The position numbers and the translations under genes are program-made. From assembly GCF_020463795.1 (NCBI RefSeq), contig NZ_CP080025.1:3407501-3471500 (forward strand): a DNA stretch of 64,000 bases, given 5' to 3'. Below the pieces are notes generated by a model. That model saw only the letters and a program-made list of their open reading frames with translations, was not told where the DNA came from and did not search any database. Positions 9,546-18,928 of the stretch are shown here, one piece after another. The number at the start of each line of letters is the position of its first letter. The first letter of the stretch is position 1. Source of the stretch: Echinicola marina (GTDB lineage Bacteria > Bacteroidota > Bacteroidia > Cytophagales > Cyclobacteriaceae).

Positions 9546-10145
9546 ATGCTTAATACCAACTATCAGGAAAATGAAAATGCGATCATCGATCAATTAGCCC
9601 ATGGCAATGAGCAAGCATTTTCCAAGGTGTTCAAGGAATATTCTCCTCAAGTGTATTACATCGCTTTAAAATATTTAAAGTCGGAGGATTTGGCCAATGA
9701 TGTGGTACAAGATACTTTTTTGAAGCTCTGGAATTATCGCGCTCATATTGATTCAAAACAGCCCATTAAGCCTTTGATCGTTACTTTTGCAAAGCGAATC
9801 ATTCTAAACATGATTCGGGATGAAAAGCGAAAAATTATTAAGCATGTGGAGTTATTGGCGACGAATTCACCGGCTACCAACAAGACGGAAGAACAAGTGA
9901 TTTATAATGAAACCAATAAGGTTTATCAAGAAGCCATTAAATCTTTGCCTGAAAAGAGAAAAGAGATTTTTTTATTAAAAACGGTCCACGGGCTCAGTAA
10001 TGAAGAGGTGGCTGAAAAGCTGGAAATTTCTATCAATACAGTTAAGTCTCAGTATACAAAGGGATTGAAATCTGTACAAGACTTTGTGAGTAAGTATTAT
10101 TCAGTGATCGCGCTGTCAGTTTATGCGATGGATAAACTTTCTTGA
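9546..10145 (+). CDS. ECF sigma-70 factor, FecI-like
   Basis: The 199-residue protein has region 2 at about residues 20-95 (DLANDVVQDTFLKLWNYR) and region 4 helix-turn-helix at about 135-185 (LPEKRKEIFLLKTVHGLSNE, then EVAEKLEISINTVKSQYTKG). It directs RNA polymerase to the SusCD operon and is normally held by the FecR protein encoded 60-95 bp downstream. The order sigma, anti-sigma, STN-bearing SusC is the classic trans-envelope signalling arrangement of Bacteroidota. Confidence 0.95.
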   Translation: MLNTNYQENENAIIDQLAHGNEQAFSKVFKEYSPQVYYIALKYLKSEDLANDVVQDTFLKLWNYRAHIDSKQPIKPLIVTFAKRIILNMIRDEKRKIIKHVELLATNSPATNKTEEQVIYNETNKVYQEAIKSLPEKRKEIFLLKTVHGLSNEEVAEKLEISINTVKSQYTKGLKSVQDFVSKYYSVIALSVYAMDKLS

Positions 10146-10203
10146 TCCTCCAGAAATATGAAAAATAAACTTTTTTTCATCCTAGCGTAATACTTCGGTA
10201 ACC

Positions 10204-10233
10204 TTCGGGTGTATTCCTTACAAAACACCCGAA
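10204..10233 (+). promoter_or_regulatory. Leader hairpin before the anti-sigma gene
   Basis: TTCGGGTGT (10204-10212) is perfectly complementary to ACACCCGAA (10225-10233) with a 12-nt loop. The hairpin ends 5 nt before the ATG at 10239 and has no T-tract. It could tune translation of the anti-sigma factor relative to the sigma factor. A GTG at 10209 lies inside the stem, which argues against that upstream start. Confidence 0.5.
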
Positions 10234-10238
10234 AGTCA

Positions 10239-11228
10239 ATGAACCGACCTAGTGAGGAAAAGTTAGCCAGTTATTTCAACAATCAATTGAAAACCAGTGA
10301 AGCCAAGAAAGTTTTGGACTGGTTGTCCACGCCCGAAGGTCAACAATACCTGAGTCTGCGCTTGGATGAGGACTTTGCTACCATGGATCAAGGTCAGAAA
10401 ACCATCCTGAGACCAAAAATCACCGCGGAAGATATTCTCAAGGCATCCCATTCCCTGGAGCACAAACCCGCAATGACCAAAAGACGGAATGCAATAGGCC
10501 AGGGTTCAATGGCAGCCGTTTTGGGAGCCTTGGCATTGCTTACTGCTGCGCTGGTTTATTTTATCATGGGTTGGGGGACTTATAAGACCTATCGGACGGC
10601 CTATGCAGAATCCGCAGACGTGGTCCTTCCTGATGGATCCGCTGTGCATATGAGTGGTAATAGCCAACTCAAATTCAAAGAGGGATGGCTGGATGATGAG
10701 GCCAGGGAAATTTGGTTTGAGGGCGAAGGATATTTCGACATAGTTAAGATGAAAGCGGCCAATAAGTTTACCGTACACACGTCAAGGAAATTTGATGTAC
10801 AAGTATTGGGCACCACATTTACTGTGACAGCAAGACCTACTACCTCTAGGGTAGTGCTGGAATCAGGTGCCGTTGCACTTAAGATAGCGCAGACCACCGG
10901 AGAGGATGAGATCAAGATGGTTCCTGGAGAATTGGTGGAGATAGATCATCAAAATGATTTGTTGATCAAAAAGGAAGTGGAAACTCAGATATATACCAGC
11001 AGGAAGAATGACAAGCTTGTTTTTGATAAGACACCGCTAAAGGAGATCGTCAGGATTTTGAAAGACGATTATGGATTTACGGTTATCGTCAATGATGCTG
11101 AGATGTTGAATGAAAAATTATCCGGTGTAGTCCCTTCAAAGAATGTGGATGACCTTTTGGATGGACTTCGTTCTTTATTGGAAATAAAGATCGTAAGGGA
11201 AGAAAATGTAATCAAATTAATTCACTAA
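10239..11228 (+). CDS. FecR-family anti-sigma factor
   Basis: The protein of about 329 residues has an N-terminal cytoplasmic helical region, one transmembrane segment near residues 75-95 (ALLTAALVYFIMGW), a FecR domain (VVLPDGSAVHMSGNSQLKF) and a C-terminal DUF4974-type STN-like domain (FDKTPLKEIVRILKDDYGF). It senses the loaded SusC receptor through its periplasmic part and releases the sigma factor. I chose ATG 10239 rather than GTG 10209 because the latter lies inside a hairpin and adds only ten weakly plausible residues. Confidence 0.92.
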   Translation: MNRPSEEKLASYFNNQLKTSEAKKVLDWLSTPEGQQYLSLRLDEDFATMDQGQKTILRPKITAEDILKASHSLEHKPAMTKRRNAIGQGSMAAVLGALALLTAALVYFIMGWGTYKTYRTAYAESADVVLPDGSAVHMSGNSQLKFKEGWLDDEAREIWFEGEGYFDIVKMKAANKFTVHTSRKFDVQVLGTTFTVTARPTTSRVVLESGAVALKIAQTTGEDEIKMVPGELVEIDHQNDLLIKKEVETQIYTSRKNDKLVFDKTPLKEIVRILKDDYGFTVIVNDAEMLNEKLSGVVPSKNVDDLLDGLRSLLEIKIVREENVIKLIH

Positions 11229-11250
11229 CCATATCTAACCCATAAACAAT

Positions 11251-14200
11251 ATGAAAGTAAAGTTTTTACCGATTATGGGGTGCGTTTTAGCTTGGAATTT
11301 GGGGATGGCAAGGCCTGCGCAAGAGACCTTGTCCTATAATTACCAAGTGGAGAATACACGCTCAAACAAAACAAAGACGGTCAGCCTCACCGATCTTTTG
11401 AAAACTGTAGAAGGTAAATATGGCGTTTCGTTTTTGTATAAAGATGAAATCAGTCAGTCAATGGTAAAAGGGGATTTCCAATTGCTGGAAAGCCTTAGCC
11501 TTGGTGAGGTGCTGAAACAAATTACCACAGAAAACCCCGCTTTGGAGTTTGACCGGATCAAAGCCAATTTTTATACCGTAAAAAAGGTAGATAGAGATCA
11601 GGCTACTGTGCCCCAAACATCAGCAAGAAGACTGGAGCACATGGCCGTGAGCAATTCAAAGAGAATAGATAGGACTGTAACTGGTGTGGTGACCGCAGGT
11701 GATGGGGAGACCCTGCCAGGGGTGAGCATTATGATAAAGGGGACCACTAGAGGAACGATCACTGATTTGGACGGTTCCTTTGAACTGAATGTCCCTGATG
11801 GTCAAGTTACCTTGGTGGTATCTTTTGTAGGCTATAAGAAAAAAGAGGTGACCGTGAATGCTGGCCAAAGCCAGCTGGACGTAGTCATGGACAATGATGT
11901 TCAGACCTTACAAGAGGTGATCGTAGTAGCCTACGATGAGCAGTCAAGGGCCTCCTTTACAGGTTCTGCTGTGGACGTGAAATTGGAAAAGGTACAAGGT
12001 GCACCAAGGGCTTCTTTCCAGGAGAGTCTGCAAGGTAATATTGCTGGTGTTCAGTCAGCATCTCCGAGTGGTCAGCCAGGATACTCTCCAAATATCCGAA
12101 TCAGAGGGGTGGGCTCTATCAATGCCAGCTCTGATCCCCTATATGTCATAGATGGGATACCTGTTGTGGCGGGTAATATTTCCCAGATTGCAACCAGTTC
12201 CAATACCATTGCTGGATTGAACCCCAATGATATTGCTTCTATGACAGTATTGAAAGATGCATCGGCTACTTCTATTTATGGGTCTAGGGGCGCCAATGGG
12301 GTGATTTTGATAACGACCAAACAAGGAAAGTCAGGAAAGACCAAGTTCGATGTAAGTGTGCAAAGGGGCACCAGCCAGGTCCTATTGGATGATAGGAACA
12401 AGCCCTTGACCACTCCAGAGTTGGCGGAGTTGCTGGTAGAATCCAGGGTGAATTATGGTGATAGTCCCCAAGAAGCCGAAGATTATATTTATAGTAGAAT
12501 AGATGAAAATATCAATACCAACTGGTTTGATGTAATCACCAGGGACGGTTCTTACCAACAGTATTTTATCAGTGCTTCTGGAGGAAACGAAAAGACTAAC
12601 TTTTATTCTTCAGTAGGTTATTATGATCAAGAAGCACCGATTATTGGGATTGATTATGAAAAATTAAATGCCAAGGTTAATGTTAGGCATTCTGCCACCA
12701 GTAAATTGACACTGGATTTGGGCTTGGCTGCCAACACGCAGATCATGCATACCAATAGTGAGGCAGGAAGTGCCAATAACCCTGTAAGAAGTATGTTCAG
12801 GGAAGTACCTTGGGAGCCGGTATATAATGAGGATGGAAGTTATAATACGGACATTCTCCTGACCTATAACCCGGTGGGTTTGGTGAATGAAAATATTCGG
12901 GAAACGAAGCTTTATAATGCTTTGGGTAATGTAGGTCTGAAATATGATATCATGGACAATTTCTCTTTTGAGACCAGGGCCAACTTGGACTTTAATCTGG
13001 CAGATGAATTTCAATATGATAATCCTTATTTCGGAGAAGCAAGAAATGATGGGGGTCGTGGAAGAGCTTATACCAATATCGTGGTCAATTGGAACGTGAC
13101 TAATTTGCTTAAATACAGGTGGGTAATGGATGATGATAACAGTGTTAGCTTTACCTTAGGGCAGGAAGCACAGCAAATCTCCGCTAATTCCGTTTATGCT
13201 TATGCGAGTAATTATGGAGCTCCAGGCCTGACTACCTTAGCCAATGCCTCTGTTTACAAGAATGCCTCATCTGAAAAAACCGCATCCTCCATTTCATCCT
13301 TTTTTCTAAGTGCCAATTACGCTTTTGGTGAACGCTATTACTTAAATATAACGGGGAGAAGAGATGGCTCATCTCGCTTTGGTTCATCTGTTCGCTATGC
13401 CAATTTTGGCTCTGTGGGCTTGGGATGGAATATACATAAAGAGACTTTCTTTGGAGAAAACTTCGTGGATGAACTGAAGCTTAGAGGTAGTTATGGTATC
13501 AATGGTAACCAGGGAATTGGAGATTTTGAATCCAGAGGTCTTTATAATACTGGTAATGATTATAATGGCATGCCAGGTTACGCTTATTCCCAACAATCCA
13601 ATCCTTATTTGACTTGGGAGAAGAACAAGCCATTGAATATTGGGCTGGATTTCAGGGTGTTTAAACGCTTGAGCGGTACAGTGGAATATTATAACCGCGT
13701 CACTTCAGACTTACTGCTCAATGTGCCAATTTCAGGTACAAATGGTATTACCAGTTATTTGGCAAATATTGGGGAAATGCAAAACAGTGGTTGGGAATTT
13801 AGTTTGAGCTCAGTAAATATAGACCAGGCAGAGGGCTTTTTCTGGAGCACGGATTTTAACTTGACTACCAACAAAAACGAAGTACTTAAGCTAAATGAGG
13901 ATGAAGCTATAGTGGACGGGCAGTATATTCGTAGAGAAGGAGCGGATTTTTACACCTTCTATATGCCAGGTTACGCAGGAGTAGATCCCGAAAATGGAGA
14001 TGCGCTATGGTACACGGATGCTTCAGAAACAGAAACGACCAATGATTATGGTAATGCTGATCCTTATGAGCAAGGAAGTGCCTCTCCTAAGTTTTTTGCC
14101 GGATTGACCAATAATTTGAGTTATAAAGGTTTCAACCTGTCTTTCTTATTCTACCTTAATTATGGCAATAAGGTCTATGATTATTGGGGGCGCTATGTAG

Positions 14201-14595
14201 CCAGTGATGGAAGTGCCCAATTGAATGACCGGGGTAATATGAGCCGAAAGATTTATGAAAGAAGATGGCAGGAACCAGGAGATATTACGGATGTTCCTAA
14301 AGTCGTATGGGGAAATACCCAGTCTGGTAGTTCCAGTCAACATTCATCCCGTTTCTTATATGATGGAACTTACTTGAGATTGAGGGATATAACCTTGTCT
14401 TATAACCTTCCCAATACACTTTTGAGCAGGTTGAAAATCAGTAATGCCAAGATCTACCTTAGAGGGAATAACCTATGGACTTGGGTAAATGACAAAGACC
14501 TGGAATCAGATCCAGAAGTGGGTATTGCAGGGATGACGGATTTGCGTATTCCTACTTCCCGGCAATATTTGATAGGTATAGACTTTTCATTTTAA
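11251..14595 (+). CDS. SusC/RagA-like TonB-dependent receptor with STN signalling domain
   Basis: The 1114-residue outer-membrane receptor has a signal peptide, an STN domain at about residues 45-115 (VSLTDLLKTVEGKYGVSFLY), a carboxypeptidase-regulatory-like domain at about 140-225 (LPGVSIMIKGTTRGTITDLD), then a plug with PNIRIRG, DPLYVIDGIP and DASATSIYGSRGANGVILIT, and a long beta-barrel ending in aromatic F-S-F. The STN domain links it to the adjacent FecI/FecR pair, so substrate binding should induce its own operon. It forms a pair with the SusD protein 12 bp downstream. Confidence 0.95.
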   Translation: MKVKFLPIMGCVLAWNLGMARPAQETLSYNYQVENTRSNKTKTVSLTDLLKTVEGKYGVSFLYKDEISQSMVKGDFQLLESLSLGEVLKQITTENPALEFDRIKANFYTVKKVDRDQATVPQTSARRLEHMAVSNSKRIDRTVTGVVTAGDGETLPGVSIMIKGTTRGTITDLDGSFELNVPDGQVTLVVSFVGYKKKEVTVNAGQSQLDVVMDNDVQTLQEVIVVAYDEQSRASFTGSAVDVKLEKVQGAPRASFQESLQGNIAGVQSASPSGQPGYSPNIRIRGVGSINASSDPLYVIDGIPVVAGNISQIATSSNTIAGLNPNDIASMTVLKDASATSIYGSRGANGVILITTKQGKSGKTKFDVSVQRGTSQVLLDDRNKPLTTPELAELLVESRVNYGDSPQEAEDYIYSRIDENINTNWFDVITRDGSYQQYFISASGGNEKTNFYSSVGYYDQEAPIIGIDYEKLNAKVNVRHSATSKLTLDLGLAANTQIMHTNSEAGSANNPVRSMFREVPWEPVYNEDGSYNTDILLTYNPVGLVNENIRETKLYNALGNVGLKYDIMDNFSFETRANLDFNLADEFQYDNPYFGEARNDGGRGRAYTNIVVNWNVTNLLKYRWVMDDDNSVSFTLGQEAQQISANSVYAYASNYGAPGLTTLANASVYKNASSEKTASSISSFFLSANYAFGERYYLNITGRRDGSSRFGSSVRYANFGSVGLGWNIHKETFFGENFVDELKLRGSYGINGNQGIGDFESRGLYNTGNDYNGMPGYAYSQQSNPYLTWEKNKPLNIGLDFRVFKRLSGTVEYYNRVTSDLLLNVPISGTNGITSYLANIGEMQNSGWEFSLSSVNIDQAEGFFWSTDFNLTTNKNEVLKLNEDEAIVDGQYIRREGADFYTFYMPGYAGVDPENGDALWYTDASETETTNDYGNADPYEQGSASPKFFAGLTNNLSYKGFNLSFLFYLNYGNKVYDYWGRYVASDGSAQLNDRGNMSRKIYERRWQEPGDITDVPKVVWGNTQSGSSSQHSSRFLYDGTYLRLRDITLSYNLPNTLLSRLKISNAKIYLRGNNLWTWVNDKDLESDPEVGIAGMTDLRIPTSRQYLIGIDFSF

Positions 14596-14607
14596 AAAGG
14601 CATAATC

Positions 14608-16020
14608 ATGAAGAAAACAACAATATATTTTCTTGCAGGAGCATTGGTTATGGGAAGTCTGACTTCCTGTAGCGAAAAGTTTCTTGAAATTGATCCAGAA
14701 CAAAGTGTAGCAACCAATAATGCCATCACAGATGTAAATACCTTACAGACAGCTTTGAACGGTACTTATAGTAAACTTCAGGGAAGTGGCTATTATGGAC
14801 GTTCTGTCTATGTGATTCCGGAATTGATGGCAGATAATCTTTATTTGAGCTTACGAAATACAGGTAGATATTTGGACTACCATAATTTTATCGTGCGGGA
14901 GCAGGATAGCTATGCCGAGGACCTGTGGAATACAGCTTATGAGGTGGTGATCAATGCAACCAGGGCCATCCAAGGTGGAGAGGCATTGATGCTCAATGGT
15001 GCTCAGCAGGAGGAAGCCAACCAAATGATAGGGGAGGCTTATACATTAAGGGCTTTGGCTCATTTTGATTTAACGCGCTTTTTTGCACAGCCTTTTAATT
15101 TTTCAGCAGGGGCAGGCCATGCTGGAATTCCAGTTATTGAATCTATCGGTGATGATCCGATTTCGCCTTCCAGAAATACGGTGAAAGAGGGTTTCGATCT
15201 GATCATTAGTGATTTGAATAAGGCCATTGAACTGATGAGCAAAGCAAGCGCTAACGGGACGCTGTCCAGCAATGCAGCAAAAGCATTATTGGCCAGGGCA
15301 TACCTTTATACCGAACAATACGATTTGGCTGCAGATATGGCCACTGAGGTGATCGAAAGCGGTGACTATGGCTTATTGGATGCGGAGAATTATAGCGCTA
15401 TATGGTCAGAGGATTACAATGCGGAAGTTATTTTCGAAATTGTCAATACCATAGCGGACAATGCGGGAACCAATGGCCTGGGACATTTCTTTGATGAGGC
15501 AGGTTATGCGGACGCTTTGGTTACGGAGGGCCTTTATGGAATATATTCAGATTCGGATGTAAGAAAGTCCGCAATTGAAAGAAAGCCAAAGAGCGGAGCG
15601 GAAGATGATGCACTATTTGTGATGAAATTTCCTCAGGGAGCCTTGCAGGATGATGATGTCAAAATATTAAGGATTGCTGAAGTGTACCTGATCAGGGCCG
15701 AGGCATATGCTCAATCTGGTCAGCCAATAATGGCCTTAGAAGATTTAAATACCATAGTGCTGTCCAGAGATCCGGAAGCCGATCCAGTGGTAGCAAGCGG
15801 AGATGCATTATTGCTTAGGATATTGGATGAAAGAAGAAAAGAGTTGGCTTTTGAAGGACACCGTTTGTTTGATTTGAACAGAAATAAAATGAACGTGAAT
15901 ATAGATCAAGGTGTAGCGGTGATAGAGGAAAGCTATCCCAATGATCGCTTTATTTTGCCGATTCCATTATCAGAGTTAAATGCGAATCCAAATATAGCGC
16001 CTCAAAATCCAGACTATTAA
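14608..16020 (+). CDS. SusD/RagB nutrient-binding outer-membrane lipoprotein
   Basis: The 470-residue protein has a lipobox (GSLTSC) and SusD features: the N-terminal FLEIDPEQSV block, helical TPR-like repeats and the C-terminal LDERRKELAFEGHRLFDLNR motif characteristic of RagB/SusD. It caps the SusC barrel encoded immediately upstream. A strong terminator follows the stop codon, so SusCD may be transcribed partly independently of the downstream hydrolases. Confidence 0.95.
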   Translation: MKKTTIYFLAGALVMGSLTSCSEKFLEIDPEQSVATNNAITDVNTLQTALNGTYSKLQGSGYYGRSVYVIPELMADNLYLSLRNTGRYLDYHNFIVREQDSYAEDLWNTAYEVVINATRAIQGGEALMLNGAQQEEANQMIGEAYTLRALAHFDLTRFFAQPFNFSAGAGHAGIPVIESIGDDPISPSRNTVKEGFDLIISDLNKAIELMSKASANGTLSSNAAKALLARAYLYTEQYDLAADMATEVIESGDYGLLDAENYSAIWSEDYNAEVIFEIVNTIADNAGTNGLGHFFDEAGYADALVTEGLYGIYSDSDVRKSAIERKPKSGAEDDALFVMKFPQGALQDDDVKILRIAEVYLIRAEAYAQSGQPIMALEDLNTIVLSRDPEADPVVASGDALLLRILDERRKELAFEGHRLFDLNRNKMNVNIDQGVAVIEESYPNDRFILPIPLSELNANPNIAPQNPDY

Positions 16021-16037
16021 CCCTTATATAATGTGTA

Positions 16038-16075
16038 CAGCCGAGGGAAGTCAATGATTTCTCTTGGCTGTTTTT
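16038..16075 (+). terminator. Intrinsic terminator after SusD
   Basis: CAGCCGAGGGA (16038-16048) pairs with TCTCTTGGCTG (16060-16070) along 11 positions with two G-U pairs, followed by TTTTT at 16071-16075. It lies 17 bp after the SusD stop and would separate high SusCD expression from the hydrolase genes. It also rules out a TTG start at 16064 for the next gene. Confidence 0.85.
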
Positions 16076-16090
16076 ATCAAGGTATCTGCT

Positions 16091-17389
16091 ATGAAAAAAG
16101 CAATGATAAGAATAATCCCCCAACTCTTTTTGGGCGTGATGCTCCTCGTAAGCAGTTGTGGAGGTCATCAAGGCGGTTTTGTTGCTCAGGGTAATGAGAA
16201 AGCAAAAAAACTGGATAGCCTGTTCAATTATTTGTATGAGCATCGATTGTTTAATGGTGCTGTAGCGGTAGTTGATAGGGGAGATATTATATTCCGTAAA
16301 GGGTATGGATTAGCTAATCTGGAAGATAATACGCGTTTTAGTCCACATACAGCCATGGAAGTAGCTTCTGTTTCCAAGCAGTTTACCGCTGCGGCATTGC
16401 TGCATTTGGAACAAGAGGGGAAATTGTCCTTGAATGAGGATATTCGCAACTATTTACCAAAAGGTTTTCCTTATGAAGGGGTGAAAATCAAACATTTGCT
16501 CAGTCACACGGGAGGATTGCCAGATTATACGGCTTATTTTATAGAAAACTGGCCAGTTGATCAAATGGCCAATAATAAGGATATTTTGGCTTATTTTTTA
16601 GAATTCAAGCCAAAGCCTATGTTTAAGCCGGGAACGGATTATTCCTATAGCAATACCGGTTATGTAATGCTGGCAGAAATAGTTGAAGCCGCCTCTGGAC
16701 AGGCTTTGGATGGGTATTTAGAAGAAAACCTTTTCCGGCCGTTTGGATTAAAGCAAGCAAACTTTTATCAGCGCTCAGAAATTTATGATATGGAAGGTTA
16801 CGCGCCATCATTTATGTGGTCAAAGGATTCCTGTGCTTATATAAGACCTGAATATATGCCGGGAAAATCGTATTATTATTTTTTGAGTGATCGATTAGGG
16901 CCAGGTAGATTGTCTTTGAGTATAGAGGATTTACTCCGCTGGGATCAGTTATTGTATACCAATGCGTTTTTGGAAGAAGATCGTAAACAAGCTATGTTTA
17001 GGCCTGTAGACTTTGAAGGAGTGGAGACGGATTACGGCTATGGTTTTCACAACTATTCAGATGAGGAAGTGGGGGATGTAAGTTATCATACGGGAAGTTG
17101 GGCAGGCAATCTAAGTTATATCAAGCGGTTTAGGGACATAAAAAGTACGGTTGTTTTGCTTAACAATACCCATCATGGTGCTTATATAAAGGAAATCAGG
17201 GAAGCTGTGGATGCCATAACCATTGGCCGGGATCCTGCTCCTATTTTGCCTGATTTAAAAGAAAAATATGACAAGCTTTCCTGTGAACCTGGATTTGACC
17301 TCAATACTTGGTTGAAAGGAGTAGATAAAGATCATTATTCTTATGCTGATAAGGATCTTCAAGCGATAAAACAAAATCTTCATCAATAG
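16091..17389 (+). CDS. Serine hydrolase lipoprotein, class C beta-lactamase/D-peptidase family
   Basis: The protein of about 432 residues starts MKKAMIR with a lipoprotein signal (LLVSSC). The serine beta-lactamase fold motifs are present: SVSK (Ser93 to Lys96, SxxK), YSN (186-188) and HTG in SYHTGSWAG. Members include D-alanyl-D-alanine carboxypeptidases, D-aminopeptidases and esterases. Here the neighbours, a glutamate racemase homologue and a D-aminoacylase homologue, favour action on D-residue peptides or peptidoglycan fragments in the periplasm; this is inference. The upstream TTG at 16064 lies in a terminator stem and is rejected as start. Confidence 0.88.
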   Translation: MKKAMIRIIPQLFLGVMLLVSSCGGHQGGFVAQGNEKAKKLDSLFNYLYEHRLFNGAVAVVDRGDIIFRKGYGLANLEDNTRFSPHTAMEVASVSKQFTAAALLHLEQEGKLSLNEDIRNYLPKGFPYEGVKIKHLLSHTGGLPDYTAYFIENWPVDQMANNKDILAYFLEFKPKPMFKPGTDYSYSNTGYVMLAEIVEAASGQALDGYLEENLFRPFGLKQANFYQRSEIYDMEGYAPSFMWSKDSCAYIRPEYMPGKSYYYFLSDRLGPGRLSLSIEDLLRWDQLLYTNAFLEEDRKQAMFRPVDFEGVETDYGYGFHNYSDEEVGDVSYHTGSWAGNLSYIKRFRDIKSTVVLLNNTHHGAYIKEIREAVDAITIGRDPAPILPDLKEKYDKLSCEPGFDLNTWLKGVDKDHYSYADKDLQAIKQNLHQ

Positions 17390-17398
17390 GAAATTGCA

Positions 17399-18928
17399 AT
17401 GAGACCAATGAAAAAATATGGCCTTTTGGCTGGTATTACCTTTGTGCTGTATTCGTGCAGTGAGAAAGTAGCCAATAAAGAAAAAGCCCCACAACCTCAT
17501 TCGACGGCCATTGAAAAGGCCATTTTAGAAGAAACGGACAATTTTTACTATATCGATTTTGAGCAGTATCCTGAAATGGACAGCAACTTGCCAATTGGTG
17601 TGTTCGATTCAGGAACTGGTGGTTTGACCGTATTGGATGCGCTTGTACAGTTTGATGAACACCAAAATGGAAATCAGCAGCAGGGCAAGGATGGGAAACC
17701 GGACTTTGAGGGAGAAAAATTTATTTACCTTGCCGATCAGGCTAACATGCCATATGGCAACTATTCAAGTGAAGATAAAACGGATCTTTTGGTAGAACAT
17801 ATCATCAAGGATACCCAATTTATGCTTTCCAATAAATATTATGAAAGCAAAAGCGCTACTGAATTTGCTATTAACAAAAGCCCCATCAAAACGCTTGTTA
17901 TTGCATGTAATACAGCTACGGCCTATGGTAAAGAATTAATTGATTCCTTTATTCAAAAATCGGGAATTGAGTTATATGTAATTGGAGTGATTGACGCAGG
18001 GGCGAGAGGGGCTTTACAGGAATTGAGTAAAGATGAAGATGGTGCTATAGGCGTGATGGCAACTGTTGGTACGGTAGCTTCAAAGGGATATGAAAACACC
18101 ATTATGCGGATCAAAGATGAACTTGCATATACGGGCAATATCCAAGTCTATAATCAAGGTGGTCACGGTATTGCAGAAGTGGTGGATGAAGAGCCTGATT
18201 TTATAGATAGAGATGCCGCATCGCCCCGGAAAAATTACCGTGGTCCATCTTTGGAAAGTGCGGAATTTCCTATAGATAAGACCTTGATGGATATCTATAA
18301 TTTTGATTTTGACCATTCCAAGATGCTTTGCGATTCCAGGAATACAGATGATTGTCAAGTACTTCAAATCAATGATTCCGAGAATTATGTTCGATACCAC
18401 TTGGTCTCTTTGATGGAACAAATCAGAAAGGATCCTAAAGCATTACCTTTAAAAGCAATTGTATTGGGCTGTACACATTATCCTTACCTGACTTCCGATA
18501 TCGATATGGTCCTGGATGAACTTTATGAGTACCAAAAGAATGGGAAATACATCTATAGAGAATTTATGGAAAAGGATGTGGCTATCATCGATCCTTCTAT
18601 CAATGTGGCAAAGGAACTTTATGCTTACTTGTCCGAAAAGAAGCTTTTTAATCCCAAAGGAAGCATAAAGGACAGTGAGTTTTATATCAGTGTTCCCAAT
18701 CAAGATAATGCAAAGGTGAAGATCGATGAAAATGGCCGCTTTCCTTATGCTTACAAGTATGGTAGAAATGAAGGGGAGATCCAAGAATATGTGAAAGTAG
18801 TGCCATTCTCTTCGGAGAATATTCCAGCAGAAACAATAGAGCGGCTTTCTAGTTCCATTCCATCGACTTTTTCACTTATCCCTGCCTTGGCAAACACTCC
18901 AAAATTGACAGGCAATGAAAGCAACTGA
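17399..18928 (+). CDS. Lipoprotein homologue of glutamate racemase
   Basis: The 509-residue protein combines a lipoprotein signal (FVLYSC, Cys20; start could also be the Met at 17408) with an Asp/Glu racemase domain. MurI landmarks are clear: IGVFDSGTGGLTVL (66-79), NMPYGNYS, IACNTATAYG with Cys170, and LGCTHYPYL with Cys358. Both catalytic cysteines are therefore kept. Cytosolic MurI is about 270 residues; this protein carries an extra N-terminal region, insertions and a C-terminal extension. An envelope-anchored racemase would act on free periplasmic D/L-Glu or D/L-Asp rather than supply peptidoglycan synthesis. It is flanked by D-amino-acid-related hydrolases. Confidence 0.85.
   Translation: MRPMKKYGLLAGITFVLYSCSEKVANKEKAPQPHSTAIEKAILEETDNFYYIDFEQYPEMDSNLPIGVFDSGTGGLTVLDALVQFDEHQNGNQQQGKDGKPDFEGEKFIYLADQANMPYGNYSSEDKTDLLVEHIIKDTQFMLSNKYYESKSATEFAINKSPIKTLVIACNTATAYGKELIDSFIQKSGIELYVIGVIDAGARGALQELSKDEDGAIGVMATVGTVASKGYENTIMRIKDELAYTGNIQVYNQGGHGIAEVVDEEPDFIDRDAASPRKNYRGPSLESAEFPIDKTLMDIYNFDFDHSKMLCDSRNTDDCQVLQINDSENYVRYHLVSLMEQIRKDPKALPLKAIVLGCTHYPYLTSDIDMVLDELYEYQKNGKYIYREFMEKDVAIIDPSINVAKELYAYLSEKKLFNPKGSIKDSEFYISVPNQDNAKVKIDENGRFPYAYKYGRNEGEIQEYVKVVPFSSENIPAETIERLSSSIPSTFSLIPALANTPKLTGNESN

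Noticed and set aside
10209-10238. GTG start for the anti-sigma gene
   Set aside because: The codon lies within a perfect hairpin stem and the ATG at 10239 fits the family N-terminus better.
16064-16090. TTG start for the serine hydrolase
   Set aside because: It overlaps the right arm of the SusD terminator; ATG 16091 begins a standard lipoprotein signal.
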